NCBI RefSeq assembly: GCF_015832195.1
Contig: NC_052018.1
Location: 67,455,666 to 67,519,665 of the forward strand
Origin: Motacilla alba alba
Taxonomy: Eukaryota; Chordata; Aves; Passeriformes; Motacillidae
Direction of reading: 5' to 3'
Length of the DNA stretch: 64,000 nt
Below are positions 24,301 through 36,796 of this stretch, one piece after another. Both the position numbers and the translations under genes were made by a program. The notes beneath the pieces were generated by a model. It worked only from the letters and a program-made list of their open reading frames with translations, did no database searches and was not told the origin of the DNA. Position 1 is the stretch's first letter, and each line of letters begins with the position of its first letter.

Positions 24301-25235
24301 TCTGTAGAGTTTCAGTATGTTCTAACTGAAAGTTATATTTAGTACTTTAGCATTTTCAGTGTCATTTAGAACATTAATAAATTTGGAAACTGTATCAGTT
24401 GCTTCCCAGAAATTGCAAAATTACTCTTTCAGTTGAGGCTTCCAAGTACATAATGTTCTGAGACTAAATATCAGTATTTACTGATTATAAACCTGATAAG
24501 AGGCAACTTCAGTGGGCAAATGAGAGGAATAATGACATGATAGTGCTAGAGGTAAATGACTTAATGAAAATAATTTTTCAAGAACACCTTTGTTCAACTT
24601 GAAAAATGTGATTCATTCAAATAAAAAAACCAGTTAAGTTACCAACCAGAGATGGTATCAGACTTTTTTTTTCTTCCGTAGTGTTTTGCCACAGGCAAAT
24701 GGCATCTGATGATTACAGTGGCAAGATTGCTTTTTCCTGAAGACAATTTCTTCTGAAACCACACAGAATTTAGTTTTCCCACCTTGTTGCCAGGAGATTG
24801 TAAATTACATGAATGGTTAATTGAAAATTACTTGTTTCTAAACCTTCTACTTCTGCATTACATATTTACATGTTTTGAAGAGATTTTTACCTTTGAGTAG
24901 TGTAGCACGTTTTTCATCACTGGATTCAATGTGATTCAGTTTGGATTTTTATTTTTTTGTTTTCATAAATTGGAGTTTTATTTCTGATCCTTGAAGGGTT
25001 TGCTGTGAGTTTCAAATCAATGGCAAATGCTATGTGACTATATGTTTTATCTATCATCCTTTGAATACTGAAAATAACATTATCTAATATAGTGGAGTCC
25101 TCTGCAGGAAGGTCCCAGGCAGACTTCCAGGCAAGGACTAATTCTTGATAGTTGGCTAGTTACATATCTTTCTTTCAGTAATTTGATTCTACTTGTTTAT
25201 GAGATATTGTGGTGTCATGAAAATGGGAACAAAAG
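21302..25235. other. Non-coding DNA
   Basis: No gene or repeat family recognised. It includes a 15-bp direct duplication at about 21996-22026 ('ccaatttgggccctc' type) and T-rich patches near 22985 and 23800. Open frames up to 99 codons (23966-24265, minus) show no family motif. Confidence 0.6.
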
Positions 25236-25450
25236 GGATTTCAGGAGATCTAGCCCATCCCAAAAATGTGGAAGCAAGAGCAAAAGTAATCTTAGGCCAA
25301 CCCTGATAATTTTTTTTTGGCTAAAACCTTCTTTTTAGAGATGCTTTACAGAATTTCTGGATAAGTTGTTCACTTGTTCAAGTGCTTAACTGTCCTTTTC
25401 TAACCCTTCTTATTTTCATACCTAGTTACTTCCTAAGATGTTACCTTCTG
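25236..25450 (-). mobile_element. Old CR1-type LINE, 3' end
   Basis: On the plus strand this reads as the reverse complement of a CR1 3' region: 'caggagatctagcccatccc' (the '-gatcatctagtccaaccc-' block), 'ttggctaaaaccttcttttt' with 'agagatgc', then 'agtgcttaactgtcct' and 'cctagttacttcctaa'. The order fits the L3-like CR1 tails seen across reptiles and birds. Divergence is high and there is no coding potential. The copy is 5'-truncated, and its right limit is approximate. Confidence 0.65.
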
Positions 25451-25569
25451 AACATCAAAACACAGTTACATAAACAGCACTGGAAACTTACTTAAGCTTG
25501 GTATCTAATATTTCCCCCTTTGTTAAGAATCATCTTATATAAAATTAAACATGGATTAGTTTAATTATT

Positions 25570-25602
25570 GGGGAGTGGGGTGGTGAGGGTTCAGAGGGAG
25601 GG
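25570..25602 (+). other. G-rich cluster (potential G-quadruplex)
   Basis: Runs of 4, 4, 3, 3 and 3 G lie within 33 bases, separated by gaps of 1-7 bases. This fits the usual four-run pattern for a G-quadruplex. No promoter or CpG island accompanies it. Confidence 0.6.
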
Positions 25603-27589
25603 TGTTCTCACAAACCACTGAACATCATGTTATCTTGCATGCACCTCTAAAGTTGTTTAGCATTGCCCAGTATTTTCCTGAGTGCCACAGTCAGATTGTC
25701 TCACCTGTAAGTTTGTCTGTATGTTGTTCCCTCTGACTTTAAAGTATTATAATTGTATTTCACAATTCCTTTGGGATTTCATTGGTCTTCCTTGAAGTAT
25801 CAGAAAGATGTTCCTTAAGCTGATTCTTAAAATACTCATGAATTACTGAGTTCTGCTGAATGAAACATATTTAAACTCTCTAAATGTATGTAACTCTCTA
25901 ATTCTGACTTGTGTTTCTGGAGACAGCTGTACTTATGTTCTGGTGAGAAGGAGTACATGGCGTTAAACAAAAGTGAGGTGCAGATGCAGAACGTGGAAGT
26001 GGCTGCTGCTTGGCCTGCAGCACCTGAATGACTGATTCTACTAGGGTTCTTCACCTAAACTGGTGATTTTTGAGATGCAGCAGGATCTTTCAAAATCTGG
26101 TGTTTATACATTACAGATTTCTTTTGACTGTCTCTGGAATTGTTTAACTTCCTGTGCAATGCAGCAATTACGTTTCAATGAAGTAGGAAGAAATATGTGG
26201 GGTGAGTTTTAATCCCAACAGCCCAAAACAATTATGCAGCCATAGTGCCAAAACTCTAAAGCTCAAAGTAAATAAGCAGTTACAAGACTGCCTTGTACTT
26301 GATTTTTGCCCTGAATCCTGCCCTTCTCCAGTCCCAGAATCAGATGTTTTTACTAAAGGAATTGGCCAGGAAAAAGTTAATAAATAATTGCTATTTATTT
26401 ATGTAAATAACTGTGGAACCCCAGAGATGGAGAAAAACATTTCACACTCCTCAGGATCTGAAACTATATTTGGAGACAAACCCCAACTAATTCAGAGATG
26501 TGCATGTTAACGAATGTAACTCCTGAGTATCAGTAATTCTTTCTGAATGTTCATTTTGTTACTATATGGGTCATGTATGGCTTTTTTGTAGTGTTTTTGA
26601 TAACACAGATTATATAGTCTCTAAAACATCTAACCCTGAAGCATGTCCTAAAACTGAGACTAGCAGGTGATGCAGACTGGTATTCTGCCAGTTTAACTGT
26701 TACTGATTATATGGACTAGATCAGTGCGCCTCAAAATAAATCCATGCTTAATCAAAACCATGGAAATCCTTTGCGATTTTTCCTTTCCTTATCTCAGGTT
26801 ATATTTAAAGCTGAAAAAGATTCCAAGATGGATGACAAGTATGCTTAAAGATATGGAATGAATTACTTGCTTATCAGCCCACTATTAAATTTTACCAGAG
26901 CAGTTGTCCACTACTTTTTTGTCGTTATGAGAATTTGTGCTCATAAATTACAAAACAGCAGAGCTTATTGATTACAGCAAGTACAGATCACTTGTTTCCA
27001 TTGTTCAGACTGTGATGTCAAAGTGTAACATATTATAAACAGTAATATTTCTCATGGGATAAGTTTTGACTTTCTCTTGACCCCAGATAACAAATAGTAG
27101 CATTTTTGTTTCCTTTAGCGTGAAAACAAACTTAAGTATAAAGATTTTTAATGCAATCTCCTTTCTAGAATGCGAGTGTTAAAAGAAAAATCTGCTGTTC
27201 CCATCTGCCTGGAATGTGTCTCATGCTTACCTTAGAATGAGAAAGAAATTCAAAATACCTCAGCAGTACCCTTTGTTGGAGACTCACTTTACTTTCATTG
27301 ACTAATTGGAATTATATGACTTGAAGGTGTTAGAATTTTTCTCCATTCTGAGAAAACAACACCCAACAAAACCCTAACAAAACAAAATTATTTTTTGTAC
27401 AGATTAGAAAGTTTTTATTCACTGTTTTCTTTAAAGAATTTTACAACAGAGTTTAAGAGTAGGGAAGTACTTGTAGTGATGTAAAACTGTGGTTCTGTCT
27501 ATCATAGATGCACATTTTATTTAAAAATTCCTAGAGTGGCAGCAGAATGGAAAACATGGTTCTTACAGGAAATAAATAACAGTGGAAAT

Positions 27590-27610
27590 AATTATATAAT
27601 AATTATATAA
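27590..27610. repeat. AT-rich direct duplication
   Basis: AATTATATAAT followed directly by AATTATATAA. A short AT-rich tandem, probably slippage. Confidence 0.8.
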
Positions 27611-27881
27611 ACAGATTCTGCACTGTATATTTTCGTGCAGGAAATATAAAGATATATAGGTGGTGACGTGGTTCATGAGGCATTATGTAGGAGGCAAAAC
27701 TATGTTCTTAGAACTGAGAAATGCGTGAAAATGGCTTGGCTGTGCTTATACTGGGGATAATGTGACACGTAAAAATTGCAGTAGTAAGCATATTTGATCA
27801 TGTGTAAAAATTTTGTTCTCTGCTTCATGCATTTTTTCAAAAACACAGTTGGTTTATCTCGACTGCATCCATACTAAACTA

Positions 27882-28080
27882 TGTCTTGGATACCAGCCTG
27901 TGCTCAGGGGGTTGGAGAGCTTTAGGGGTGGTGAGGAAAGCCCTTAACATAAGCCCAAGAACATTCTTATGAGGACAAGGGGCAGGGTGAGCATACCAAG
28001 TGTGGCCTTGTCCTTGCCACATGTTCTGTCTGCTCTTATGCCATTTGTAGCCAAGCCCCTGACTTGTCACCCAAGATACA
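27882..28080. mobile_element. Possible small TG...CA element (unclassified)
   Basis: A 199-bp GC-richer unit stands out from AT-rich flanks. It begins TGTCTTGGATACC and ends GGTATCTT-like sequence reversed ('cacccaagataca'), so the ends are roughly inverted: TGTCTTGG against TGTATCTTGG. These are LTR-like ends, but flanking bases show no target duplication. No TATA or AATAAA was assigned. It may be a short LTR remnant or simply a GC-richer patch. Confidence 0.3.
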
Positions 28081-29280
28081 GCTTGAAAATCTTATATCGC
28101 TACCTAAGATTTATTTAGGATTAATAAAACCTTGAAAGAAAATTTTTGGATCACAAATTATGTGGCAAGGAGATGAATACTCAAAATATTTAACAAATTC
28201 TAGTGTGAAATTAATTTTCAAACTGGCACTTGTACAATAAGCAAGTAAATATGGCAATCGATTAATAGAAAAGAATGAAGTGTTGATAATTAGAGTGGAC
28301 CTTAAGAATTACCTCAACTTTCCTGATTGTCATGAAAAAAACAAAACTAAACTGCTCAGTATAGATTTAGAAAGTACATGAACTATTTTGGTTGAGTTTG
28401 TATTAATAGATTAATAATACATTAATAATACATTGTCTGATGGGTAAAATTGCTTTTGAAGTAAGTGCTGTAGAAGTGTAAGCCATTGATAAATTGAACT
28501 CACTTCTTCTTTAGGCAACTTAGTACCTCCCACATTGAATATAAGGAGTTTATCTATTAACACAATCTTAAGAGATTATGTTTGAAAGGAAATATAATTT
28601 GCACATGAATACTCAGCTTTCCTAACAGATGTTTAGTGGAAGAGAAAGATGCTACCTGTATGACAGAATAATTTGTATGATACTAATTGGAGGCTTAATT
28701 TTGCCAGACAGACAAAAGGATGCTCAGAAAATGTGGAGAAAGTTGGATCTGAGGGACAGCTGTGCTTACATGCTGGAAGAATCTTCACAGATGTGAATTT
28801 ATGAAACCCAGTTTAACGGCAGCAAACCAAAGATGCTATGACTCATACAAATTGAAATCTGCTTTACTTATTCATCACTTTAACAGGTTTTTTTTGGACA
28901 TGTGCATTGGTTAACAAAGACATGGACTATATCTGGTTACAGTGTGTTACTGGAGCTTTTTCTGAAAAAATGCTGCCGATTTTGCCATAGAAATGCAATA
29001 TTAGGGTGCATTACTGAAATTTTAAAATCTGTAGAGTATATGAATGGTCTTTAGGAGTAGTTACTTTTCATAATGCACTACAAATACTCTTTCAATAACA
29101 AGCACCAGTTGGAAAATACCAAATTAGTATATACTCAAACTTCTCATCTAAATATTCAGATGATCTATAATTATGTAACTGGACCATGCTGCAATCTCCC
29201 TTTGAAAAAATTCTCCTAAATTTCATAATGGTTTATGAATGTTTTTATTTAAGCTTGCAAATATATTGAAAAGTACTTGA
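28081..29280. other. Non-coding DNA
   Basis: AT-rich, with an ATTAATAATAC duplication near 28410-28434. No gene or repeat family recognised. Confidence 0.6.
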
Positions 29281-29301
29281 AAATCATAGAATTATAGAAT
29301 A
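29281..29301 (-). mobile_element. Possible CR1 terminal repeat stub
   Basis: 'aatcatagaattatagaat' is two to three copies of the 8-bp repeat that ends CR1 elements, seen reversed. No CR1 body follows on the right as it should for a minus-strand copy. It is either an extremely truncated insertion or a chance match. Confidence 0.3.
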
Positions 29302-32300
29302 AATGGCTTCTGACTTCATGCTGAACAGTTTCTTTTACTGGGCAGTGGTGGACCTCAGCTTTCTTGTGGCAGAGGATTGCTGCAGCACTTTGTAAGTTAC
29401 ATTAAAAAAGAAAAAAATAAGTTGTATCAGTATATTGCTGCATAGACACATTTATTAGAGGTCTGCACCTGAAATTTTAAATAGCTTCACAATTGCCTTG
29501 TGCATCAAATTCCCTAGTGTTGGAATATAACCAATTAAAGCCCTCAATCTGAATATCTTCTGAATATAATAAACTTATATGTGCTTTTGGTGCTAGTAAA
29601 TTCTGAAAAAACCTCAGTCCATGTCTCATTTACATGTCCTTGTATTTTAGGTAAAAGCTAAATAGTGTAAGTTGTTTCTATTTTTAAAATTATTGTAGTG
29701 TTCAAGAGCTAATAAATTGCCATCCTGGTTTTGACTAAAAGAATCAGGCCTTAAGAATAATATGTAATTTATTGGCTCCTCTTTCAATTTTTTTTTTCTA
29801 CTAATTTTGAACTCAGACTTTTCTGACCTCCCCCTTGCCCATGCAAAAAGATAAATTCTGTTTAGTTTGTTCTAATCAGCTGTAAGGGACTAAACTTGTG
29901 TGGTTTCCTAGCAATATGTATGTTTATTAACATACTCTATTCAAACATGGTACCTAGAGGAAAAAACTTAAAACTGCCATCCCCCAGCTGTATACAGCAG
30001 TTAGTTGCATTGATGAGGAAATTTTCTTCAATGTGTGGAGCTTCATGAGTACCGAGTGTCCAGCACAGGAAATGAATAATAGCTAAGGTCTGCCTCTTTC
30101 TCAAATTGGTGTCTTCCATTAGCCGCTGATTCTCCTAAATTTTGCAAGAATTTAACATTCAGGAACTTTACCATTGGTAAAATGGGCTAAAACTGTCCCT
30201 TGAATGTAGGAACTAATAGGACTAAATGAAAGGGCACAAAAATATCCAATAGGTGATATCAACTTCATAACCTTGATGTTTTTTGGAAGCCAGCTACAGC
30301 CTCTCTCTCTTGCTATCAAAGTTAAGAGTAGCAGTGTAAAGCAGTTCCTCCACTCTTGTCCTCAGACTCTTAAGTGGCACTTCTGTTCTCTGCTGCCAGT
30401 AAAGGCTCTTATGGTTCCCACTGGCTGAAGGGCAGAAGTGGAGCATATCTTTGAGTCTCAAGCCAGCATTCACTTTTAAATGTAAACCATCTTTTTTGTA
30501 GTAATTGCTGTTATTTAGTCCTCGTGATTTGTCTTTCTTCTTTTATACAATCTTCCTTCCTTCATGCCTGTCTGTCTGTGGAGCATAGGCCATCATCCTT
30601 GGTCCTCTTCTTCTGTGATAAAGTCACAGAATGATTTTGTTTGTGATATGATTTTAACTACAATTAGTATGCCCAATTGATAATGTTTTTCTATTTGAAA
30701 CAAAATCTTCTTGTATCCCAACTAAATCTGTTTGTCTAACCTAAATGGTCAGCTGGAATTTTAACTAGGAAAAAGATTTTTCTTCTAAACATTTAAAAAA
30801 AAATTGTATTAGCTTCTGGAGACCTCAGGCTAACAAATACAAACATCTTTAGTTCAGACTGAGTGAACTTGGCCATGTCTTCTTGCACAATATTTCCTTT
30901 ATTACTTTTCCTCTCCAGCTGTGCAGCACTAATCCAGACTTTGCCAAATTAGATGTGTTATTGAAATACTTTGCACTTCCCCAAAAAAGAGAGGAATCTA
31001 GCCTCACTCATACCTTTCAAATGCTTTTTAAAATGCTGCCTGTTACTTCCACTGTGGATATTTTTTCTTCATTTACCTCTCACAAACTAGATTTACAAAC
31101 CCTTTTGTCTCAAAATTTCAAAGTAGTTTATATTGAAGTCTTTCCTTCACAGCAAGGTGTTGCTGCATTTTCCTGGCAGGTTAGTGGTGACAGATCTTGT
31201 TCCCCTTTTGATAAACTTTGAAATGAATGTTTTTTTTTGGAAGAACATGTTTAATGCTCAGTTAATACTTGGGTACTCAGACTCCCAGCATCATCTTTAA
31301 CTTTTTGTACGCTGTTTTGCATGTGCTTATCCACTCATTTAACTTTTGTAGCATCTCTTCCTTTGGTGTTGTTCACTCTGGGTTGTTCACTTGGGTAATA
31401 ACTCAAAACTCTCATGGGTCTGTAATTTTGTCTTGCTTAGGATGTTCAGTTTGAAATATGTGCTGAATTTTCAAAAGCAAATGTGTTCCTCATTTTGTGG
31501 TATTCCAAAGACATTTTGAAAACTAGATAATCTAATGTTTAATATTTTACACAAAAAAATGCTAATTGAGAAAGTTTTCCATATGACAGGCTTTTTTGAG
31601 TGGTAATCATTTAACTAAAAACAACAAGTATCACTTCACAGTATTTGAAAATGTATGAGCCTCCAAGTTATACAAGTTTGCATGGGTATATGTCTGGTTA
31701 TTTTCTTTTTGCTGTGATTGTTGTTGAAGCAGAAATAAGTCTTGGATAAGAACAGCAAAAGGTACATATCAACAATAATGGTACTGTCTTATCAAAAATG
31801 CTAAATGTGGCAGATTTTTGGCTCTCTACAAACAAGAAATATGTTTTCCAAGTCAATAGTTGTCATTAGACATAGAGATAAGATTAGAAATTCAGATAAG
31901 TGTAATGAAAACATAAGGGGATTGAGTGCATCTGTTGTTTGCTCTCCTCACTGCCACAGCCTAATTTCAGACTGTAACTCTTTATAGACAGGTTCCACTC
32001 AGAAAATTTTGTTTAGTTAAGGTAAAGTGAGGCATAGCATTCTAGAAAGAAATATTGAACTACAGGGGAAAGAAATAGAAATACAGTTCGTTTCTTGGCA
32101 AGAAACTGAAGAGATCTCTAAACACTGCAGTTCTCAGTCCTCTTACTGGCATAGGAAGAGTAAATGGCTGTGGTTATATTTAAGCACATTACTGTAGCAC
32201 AAAGTTCTGTCTTTTCATTAATCACATTATTTTGAAAATCAACTTGTAGAATATTAGCCAAGCTTCACACCAAAATCTGCACCTCAAAGTTGATAAGGAT

Positions 32301-34124
32301 GTTTGAACATTGTTCCAATTAAACCTAGAGCAACTTACTGATACTGTCTCCCTTTCTTAGGATTAAACTAGACATGAACAAACATTGCTGTTTATATAAA
32401 TATAGCTGGCTTTTGTTCTTATGCAACACTTGCATATTCTCAGTAGCATATAGCCTCCTAGAGTTCTATTTCCCCCTGCCAGTTGGAAGAAATAGTTAAC
32501 AATTTCTTGTCATTACAGCTCTAATAAAAATGTTCAAAGAAGTTAGTGTAGAAGTTTCTCCATAGATGGCATTTACAGTGACTTTGCAAGGAATTTTTCT
32601 TGGGAATGATAGGAATATTCACAATACATGATAGGAAAGGCTTCCTAGCACAAACTATACAAAGGTTTTGAGAGAAGGAGGTTTTAATACACAACCCCAG
32701 ACTAAAAGCTTCTGATTTGTTGCCAGATTACACAGGGATACAGGAATATTTTGTATGCATGTTTTCAGACTGTAGGCATTGAAGGAGTTTAAGTTTACTG
32801 AAATGCTGTACCAAGATCTGATCATAGCAGTTACTAATTACTGCTGGTTTTGTTTGTGGGATACATCCTGCAACTTTCTATAAGTTTTATGTCTCACACA
32901 AAGTGAAATTTAAGGTCTTGATGTTTTTCTGAGGATACAGCATCAGTGTGCTTTTCATAGTCAATCAATGTTTTTTTCCCTTAAGCTTCAAGGCATTGAA
33001 AAGAAAATTTGTGTAATTACCCAAGTAACAAAGAGCTTCAGTCTCAAACAAATTGTGAGAAAGGAGACCAGGAGTCTCTATTAAATATGCAGGGAAAAAA
33101 GAAAACAATAGGGGAATTTAGTTCATACAAAATGCTATTAATTTGCTTTATGAACTGGATTTCTTTTATGCTGGGATGTAAATGAATGAATGTGTCTATG
33201 CTTTTCCTCCCTGTTTTTTCTGAAAATAAATTCCAGCTTGTCTGCCTCAAGAAGTACTTCCCAACTGATATTTTCCAAACTTTCTAATTGACAGGATGCT
33301 ATTCTAGTTAAGTCCCCATGGTAACCTTTTCAAAGTCTTCAAGTGGAAGAGCAGCAAGATTGAGCTTTCATTGAGATGGTTAAAGTTCTTCAGGCCCTTC
33401 AGCATCAGGGAAATAGCACTATATAAAAATGTTAGTGGCATGATTTGCATTACCTTTTTTACATAGAACGAGTACTTTGGTTTCAGACAGATTCTGGGCA
33501 TTGGATGTGGACAGAAGAGAAAATCAATACCAGCTATGTCAACACTTAGCATTATTTTGAAGCTTGAAGTGAGCTAATTTTTTTTTTTTTTTTTTTTTTT
33601 AGGACGAACAGCTGTGCAAGAAATAAAAAATATTTGTCTAAGTAAAAGTGCAAATTTTTTTAGAACTTTAGCTCCTACAGGCATAAAAGTAAAACTGTCT
33701 CTCATTCATTAACATCTGTTTAATGTTTTGTTACTTAGTGTTCATCAGTAAACATATTTTTCACTTTGCTGTGCGCTTTTAGAGTGTTTACCATTCTTAA
33801 TTAGGTTTTTCTTACATCAATGAAAAGGTGAAAGCTTAAATAAAGCTTTACTTATGCTGTAGCATGCATTTCTCCCTCTAATTAAAAGGGACTATTATTT
33901 AAACTGAGCAAAGCAATTAACAAAATATCTTTGCTTTTTCTACAAAAATGTAAGAGGTTTTAACTGTGAGTTCATAATGTTCTGCTAGATAATAACACAA
34001 CACCTGCAGGAATAACAGAAGGATTTAAGCTATTAGCTTAGGCAATGACACAGAATTTTTAATGCTACCACTTGCAAGTGTTCTAAAATTACTGAGTAGG
34101 CCACTGAGGTTTTGCACATTCAAT
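29302..34124. other. Non-coding DNA with a long T run
   Basis: No gene or repeat family recognised. The longest frame (30883-31221, plus, 112 codons) has no known motif and is AT-rich throughout. A 23-base T run lies at 33578-33600. Confidence 0.6.
33578..33600. repeat. Poly-T tract, 23 bases
   Basis: An uninterrupted run of T. There is no recognised retrocopy body on the right, so its origin is unclear. Confidence 0.9.
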
Positions 34125-34212
34125 TGCAACGTAATTGACCCTGTTTTGGGCAGTGTCTTGGGCCAGATGATTCCAGAAATCCCTTCCAATCTCAGTGGTG
34201 CTCTTTCTGTGT
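34125..34212 (+). mobile_element. CR1 LINE, 3' tail fragment
   Basis: 'gaccctgttttgggcagtgt' followed by 'cttgggccagatgattccag', 'aaatcccttccaatctcagt' and 'ggtgctctttctgtg' is the closing part of a CR1 3' UTR, usually read as '-ggaccagatgacctccagaggtcc-'. It is a strongly truncated copy, in the same orientation as the larger CR1 that starts about 30 bp downstream. The two are separate: this one is a 3' end and the next starts inside the endonuclease domain. Confidence 0.75.
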
Positions 34213-34239
34213 CATATAAATGAGCAATAACCGAGAGAG

Positions 34240-35535
34240 ATTTCAATGTGGTAGCAAGGTCCTTTCGTCTGGTGTTTCAGGGAAACGTGTGGAAGGAGAG
34301 GCAGCGGACTAAATTTGTGTTAAGGAATATTTTAATTGTCTAGAGCTTTATAATGATATGCTTAGGGGTCTGTTGGGTAAGGCTCAGGAGGAAGGCCAGA
34401 TACCATGGTGAGAATCTGTTATAGACCGCTCAACCAGGTGAATAGCCAGATGAAATGCTCTGTAAACAGCTGGGAGAAGTCTCACCATTTCTGGTCCTCA
34501 TTCTCTTGGGGAGCGCCAGCTTACCAGATATCTGCTGGAAATAGCACACAGCAGAGAGCAAACAGCCTGGGGCATTGCTGGAGTGTGTTTGACATAACTT
34601 CCTGACACCATTGATGAGAGACAGCGAGGGAGGATACCCTGTTGCATCTGTTTTCTGTGAACAGAGGGCTGGCTGGTGATGTGGTGGTTGGAGGCAGTCT
34701 TGGGCACAGTGATCACAAAATGATGGATTTAATTCTGGGAGAAATAAAGAGCAGGATCACCAGAACTTGGTCTTCCAGAGAGCACACTTTGGCCTCTTTA
34801 GGAGACTTGTTGAGAGTCCCTTGGGAGGCAGTATTGAGGAGCAAAGGAAGGCTGGGCATTCTTCAAGAAGGAAATCTTAAAGGTATTGGAGCAGGCAGTC
34901 CTCTGATAATAACTATAAATACATTGGCAACAAAATTAAGGATAAGGAGAATCTCCAGGAAACACAGTGATGAAGGCTGAGGTGCTCTATCCCATCTTTG
35001 CTTCAATTTTTAATAGAAAGACCAGCTGTTCTGGGGATATCAAGTCCCCTGAGGTGGAAGACTGGAAAAGAGTGCAGAATGAGGCCCTCACAATCCAGGA
35101 GGTAGTGGTTCCCTGCCTGCTACACCACTTAGACCTGCAGAATGGGATCCAGTCTATGCAGAATGGGATCCACCCTAGAATCCTGAGGGTGCTGGTAGAT
35201 GTGCTCACTGAGCCCCTTTCCATCACTGACCAGCAGTCCTGGCTAACTGGAGAGGTGTCATTTGACACCCATCCACAGCAAAGGTTGGAAAGAGGATCCA
35301 GGAAAGTATGGGCCTGCCAGCCTGGCCTCAGTGCCAAAGTCATGGAGCAGATCATTGTGAGTACCTTCATGTGGCGCATGCAGCACAACCAGAGGCTCAG
35401 ACCCAGACAGAATGGGTTTATGAAAGGTAGGTCCTGCTTCTCTATACTGATCTCCTTCTCTGAAAGGGTGACCTGCTTAATGAAGGAGGAAAAGGCTGCA
35501 AATCTTTTCTTTAGGAAGACTTTAGAGTCTGGATG
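34240..35535 (+). mobile_element. CR1 LINE ORF2, endonuclease to start of RT, broken
   Basis: A long CR1 fragment. From about 34275 it follows the endonuclease region: 'aatattttaattgtctagag', 'gagaatctgttatagaccgc' (protein VRICYRPLNQ), then 'ctgggagaagtctcacc', 'taccagatatctgctggaaa' and 'cacagtgatcacaaaatgat' (protein GGSLGHSDHKM, the endonuclease SDH box). Frames break between 34605 and 34642 and again near 34970. From 34967 a 211-codon frame continues with the linker and RT start: FASIFNRK, then NGIHPRILRVLVDVLTEPLS, then KVMEQIIV and QNGFMKGRSC. A 21-bp tandem duplication (35137-35178) repeats seven codons in frame. The conserved motif A block after 35480 is damaged: 'YLDF' is missing and only RKTLES-like residues remain. 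No YADD box or 3' UTR follows. It is a dead copy truncated at both ends. Confidence 0.88.
35137..35178 (+). repeat. 21-bp tandem duplication inside CR1 ORF2
   Basis: 'gcagaatgggatccagtcta' (unit 35137-35157) is followed at once by a second copy whose first 15 bases are identical. It keeps the reading frame and adds seven codons (QNGIQSM then QNGIHPR). This is probably a slip after insertion, since the family does not carry this repeat. Confidence 0.8.
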
Positions 35536-36772
35536 TCAAGAAGGAATTGTCATAGGAAGAATCTGTTTCCATACACAGCAAATCCCTTTTGGGGAAGAGT
35601 AATTTGCAGTGCCGTAGCATATTGGTGTATCATCCCTGAGGTGAATTCTTAGACTGTTTATTTTTTATTTTTGAAACCCATATTTAGAACAATGATTTTC
35701 TGCCACTTCAAGAAAGCTCCCCCTCACCCAACAAAAGAAAAATGGAGTCGGTATGAGCTGGACACTGAGTTCTAAGACAAAAGCTTTGTGGTTGATGTTT
35801 TGTTACAGAGGTGTCATAGAATTTGAGGTAATACAAACTGGCTGCAAAGACTTGCTTCTGTCTGCTAAAACTAAGTCATAAAAAGAGAAAAAGTTCCATA
35901 AAATGGCAAATGTTTTCTTCCTACCCTTACATTTTGTAGTTCCCCTGTGGAATGTACTCAGCTGGCATAAAAGCAGTAACTTTATTTTGGACTTATCTTC
36001 TCTCTCTTAAGCCCAAGCTTGTGTTTCATAGTCACCACACTATATCAAACCTAATTCAGACTGACAGCTCATGGAGCAGAAAGCTTACCTCTGAGAAATG
36101 CTGCTTATGTAAGTAAAAATCTTACTAAAGGTGCTTTCTGTGAATGAGGTCCAGAGTATTAGGTAAATCATAGAGGTTACTTAAGAATTTCTCTTTAAAT
36201 TTGTAGTTCACTAACTAAATGTTCTTTCCCAAAATTCATGGCTATTCTGAGTGAATTAGACAAGAAACTAGTACTAAGCCAGTGTTGCGGGCTTTTGGAA
36301 GCATTTTCTAATGGAAGCACCGAAATAAAAATATGGAAGTCTTCATACTTTAAAGTATCAAGAAAATGATTGAGTATGTAGTTGTCAAGAAAAAGCACAT
36401 AGTTACTTTCTCCCAGGGAGGCAGGAAAAAAAAAAGTCTGGTGTCAAGATGATGAATTGTTCAGTTGCCTGCTCCTGTTTGATCAGAATATTGTGTATGA
36501 GTTTATTTAGAAATTTCTTTGCTGACACATGTTAAATGTATGCAGCTGTTTGGGTGTTTTGTGCATTTTTTTCTTAAAAAAAAAATTGCTAACTTCAGTT
36601 TTTGGAGATACCCTACAGGTGCTTTTGACCACAGTTAAAATAACTCTACTTTCAAAAGAAGAGCATATTGCCATTGCTTTTAAAATTTAATTCCTGTGAC
36701 TTATACTATACTATACTATGCTTTTTTCTTAAAATGACCATTGGTGCTAGCATTTAAAAGCAGTTTCATTCC

Positions 36773-36796
36773 TTCATACCAAAGAAATGGTATGAA
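36773..36796. other. 8-bp inverted repeat (hairpin)
   Basis: 'ttcatacc' and 'ggtatgaa' are exact reverse complements around the 8-base loop 'aaagaaat'. With one bulged A the stem extends by two pairs (cc/gg). No function is evident. Confidence 0.65.

Larger units (their letters stand above)
25451..27881. other. Non-coding DNA
   Basis: No gene or repeat family recognised. It holds a G-rich cluster at 25570-25602 and, at 27590-27610, an 11-bp direct duplication of an AATTATATAAT unit. Confidence 0.6.

Noticed and set aside
30612..30646. 'tcacagaatgattttg' as a possible CR1 terminal repeat
   Set aside because: Only one loose copy of the 8-mer and no CR1 body on either side.
30883..31221. 112-codon plus-strand frame
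   Set aside because: AT-rich, with no motif and no similarity I recognise to any family or to CR1 proteins.
34967..35602. 211-codon plus-strand open frame
   Set aside because: It is a fragment of CR1 ORF2 (linker and RT start) with the catalytic part missing. It is not a host gene and not an active element.
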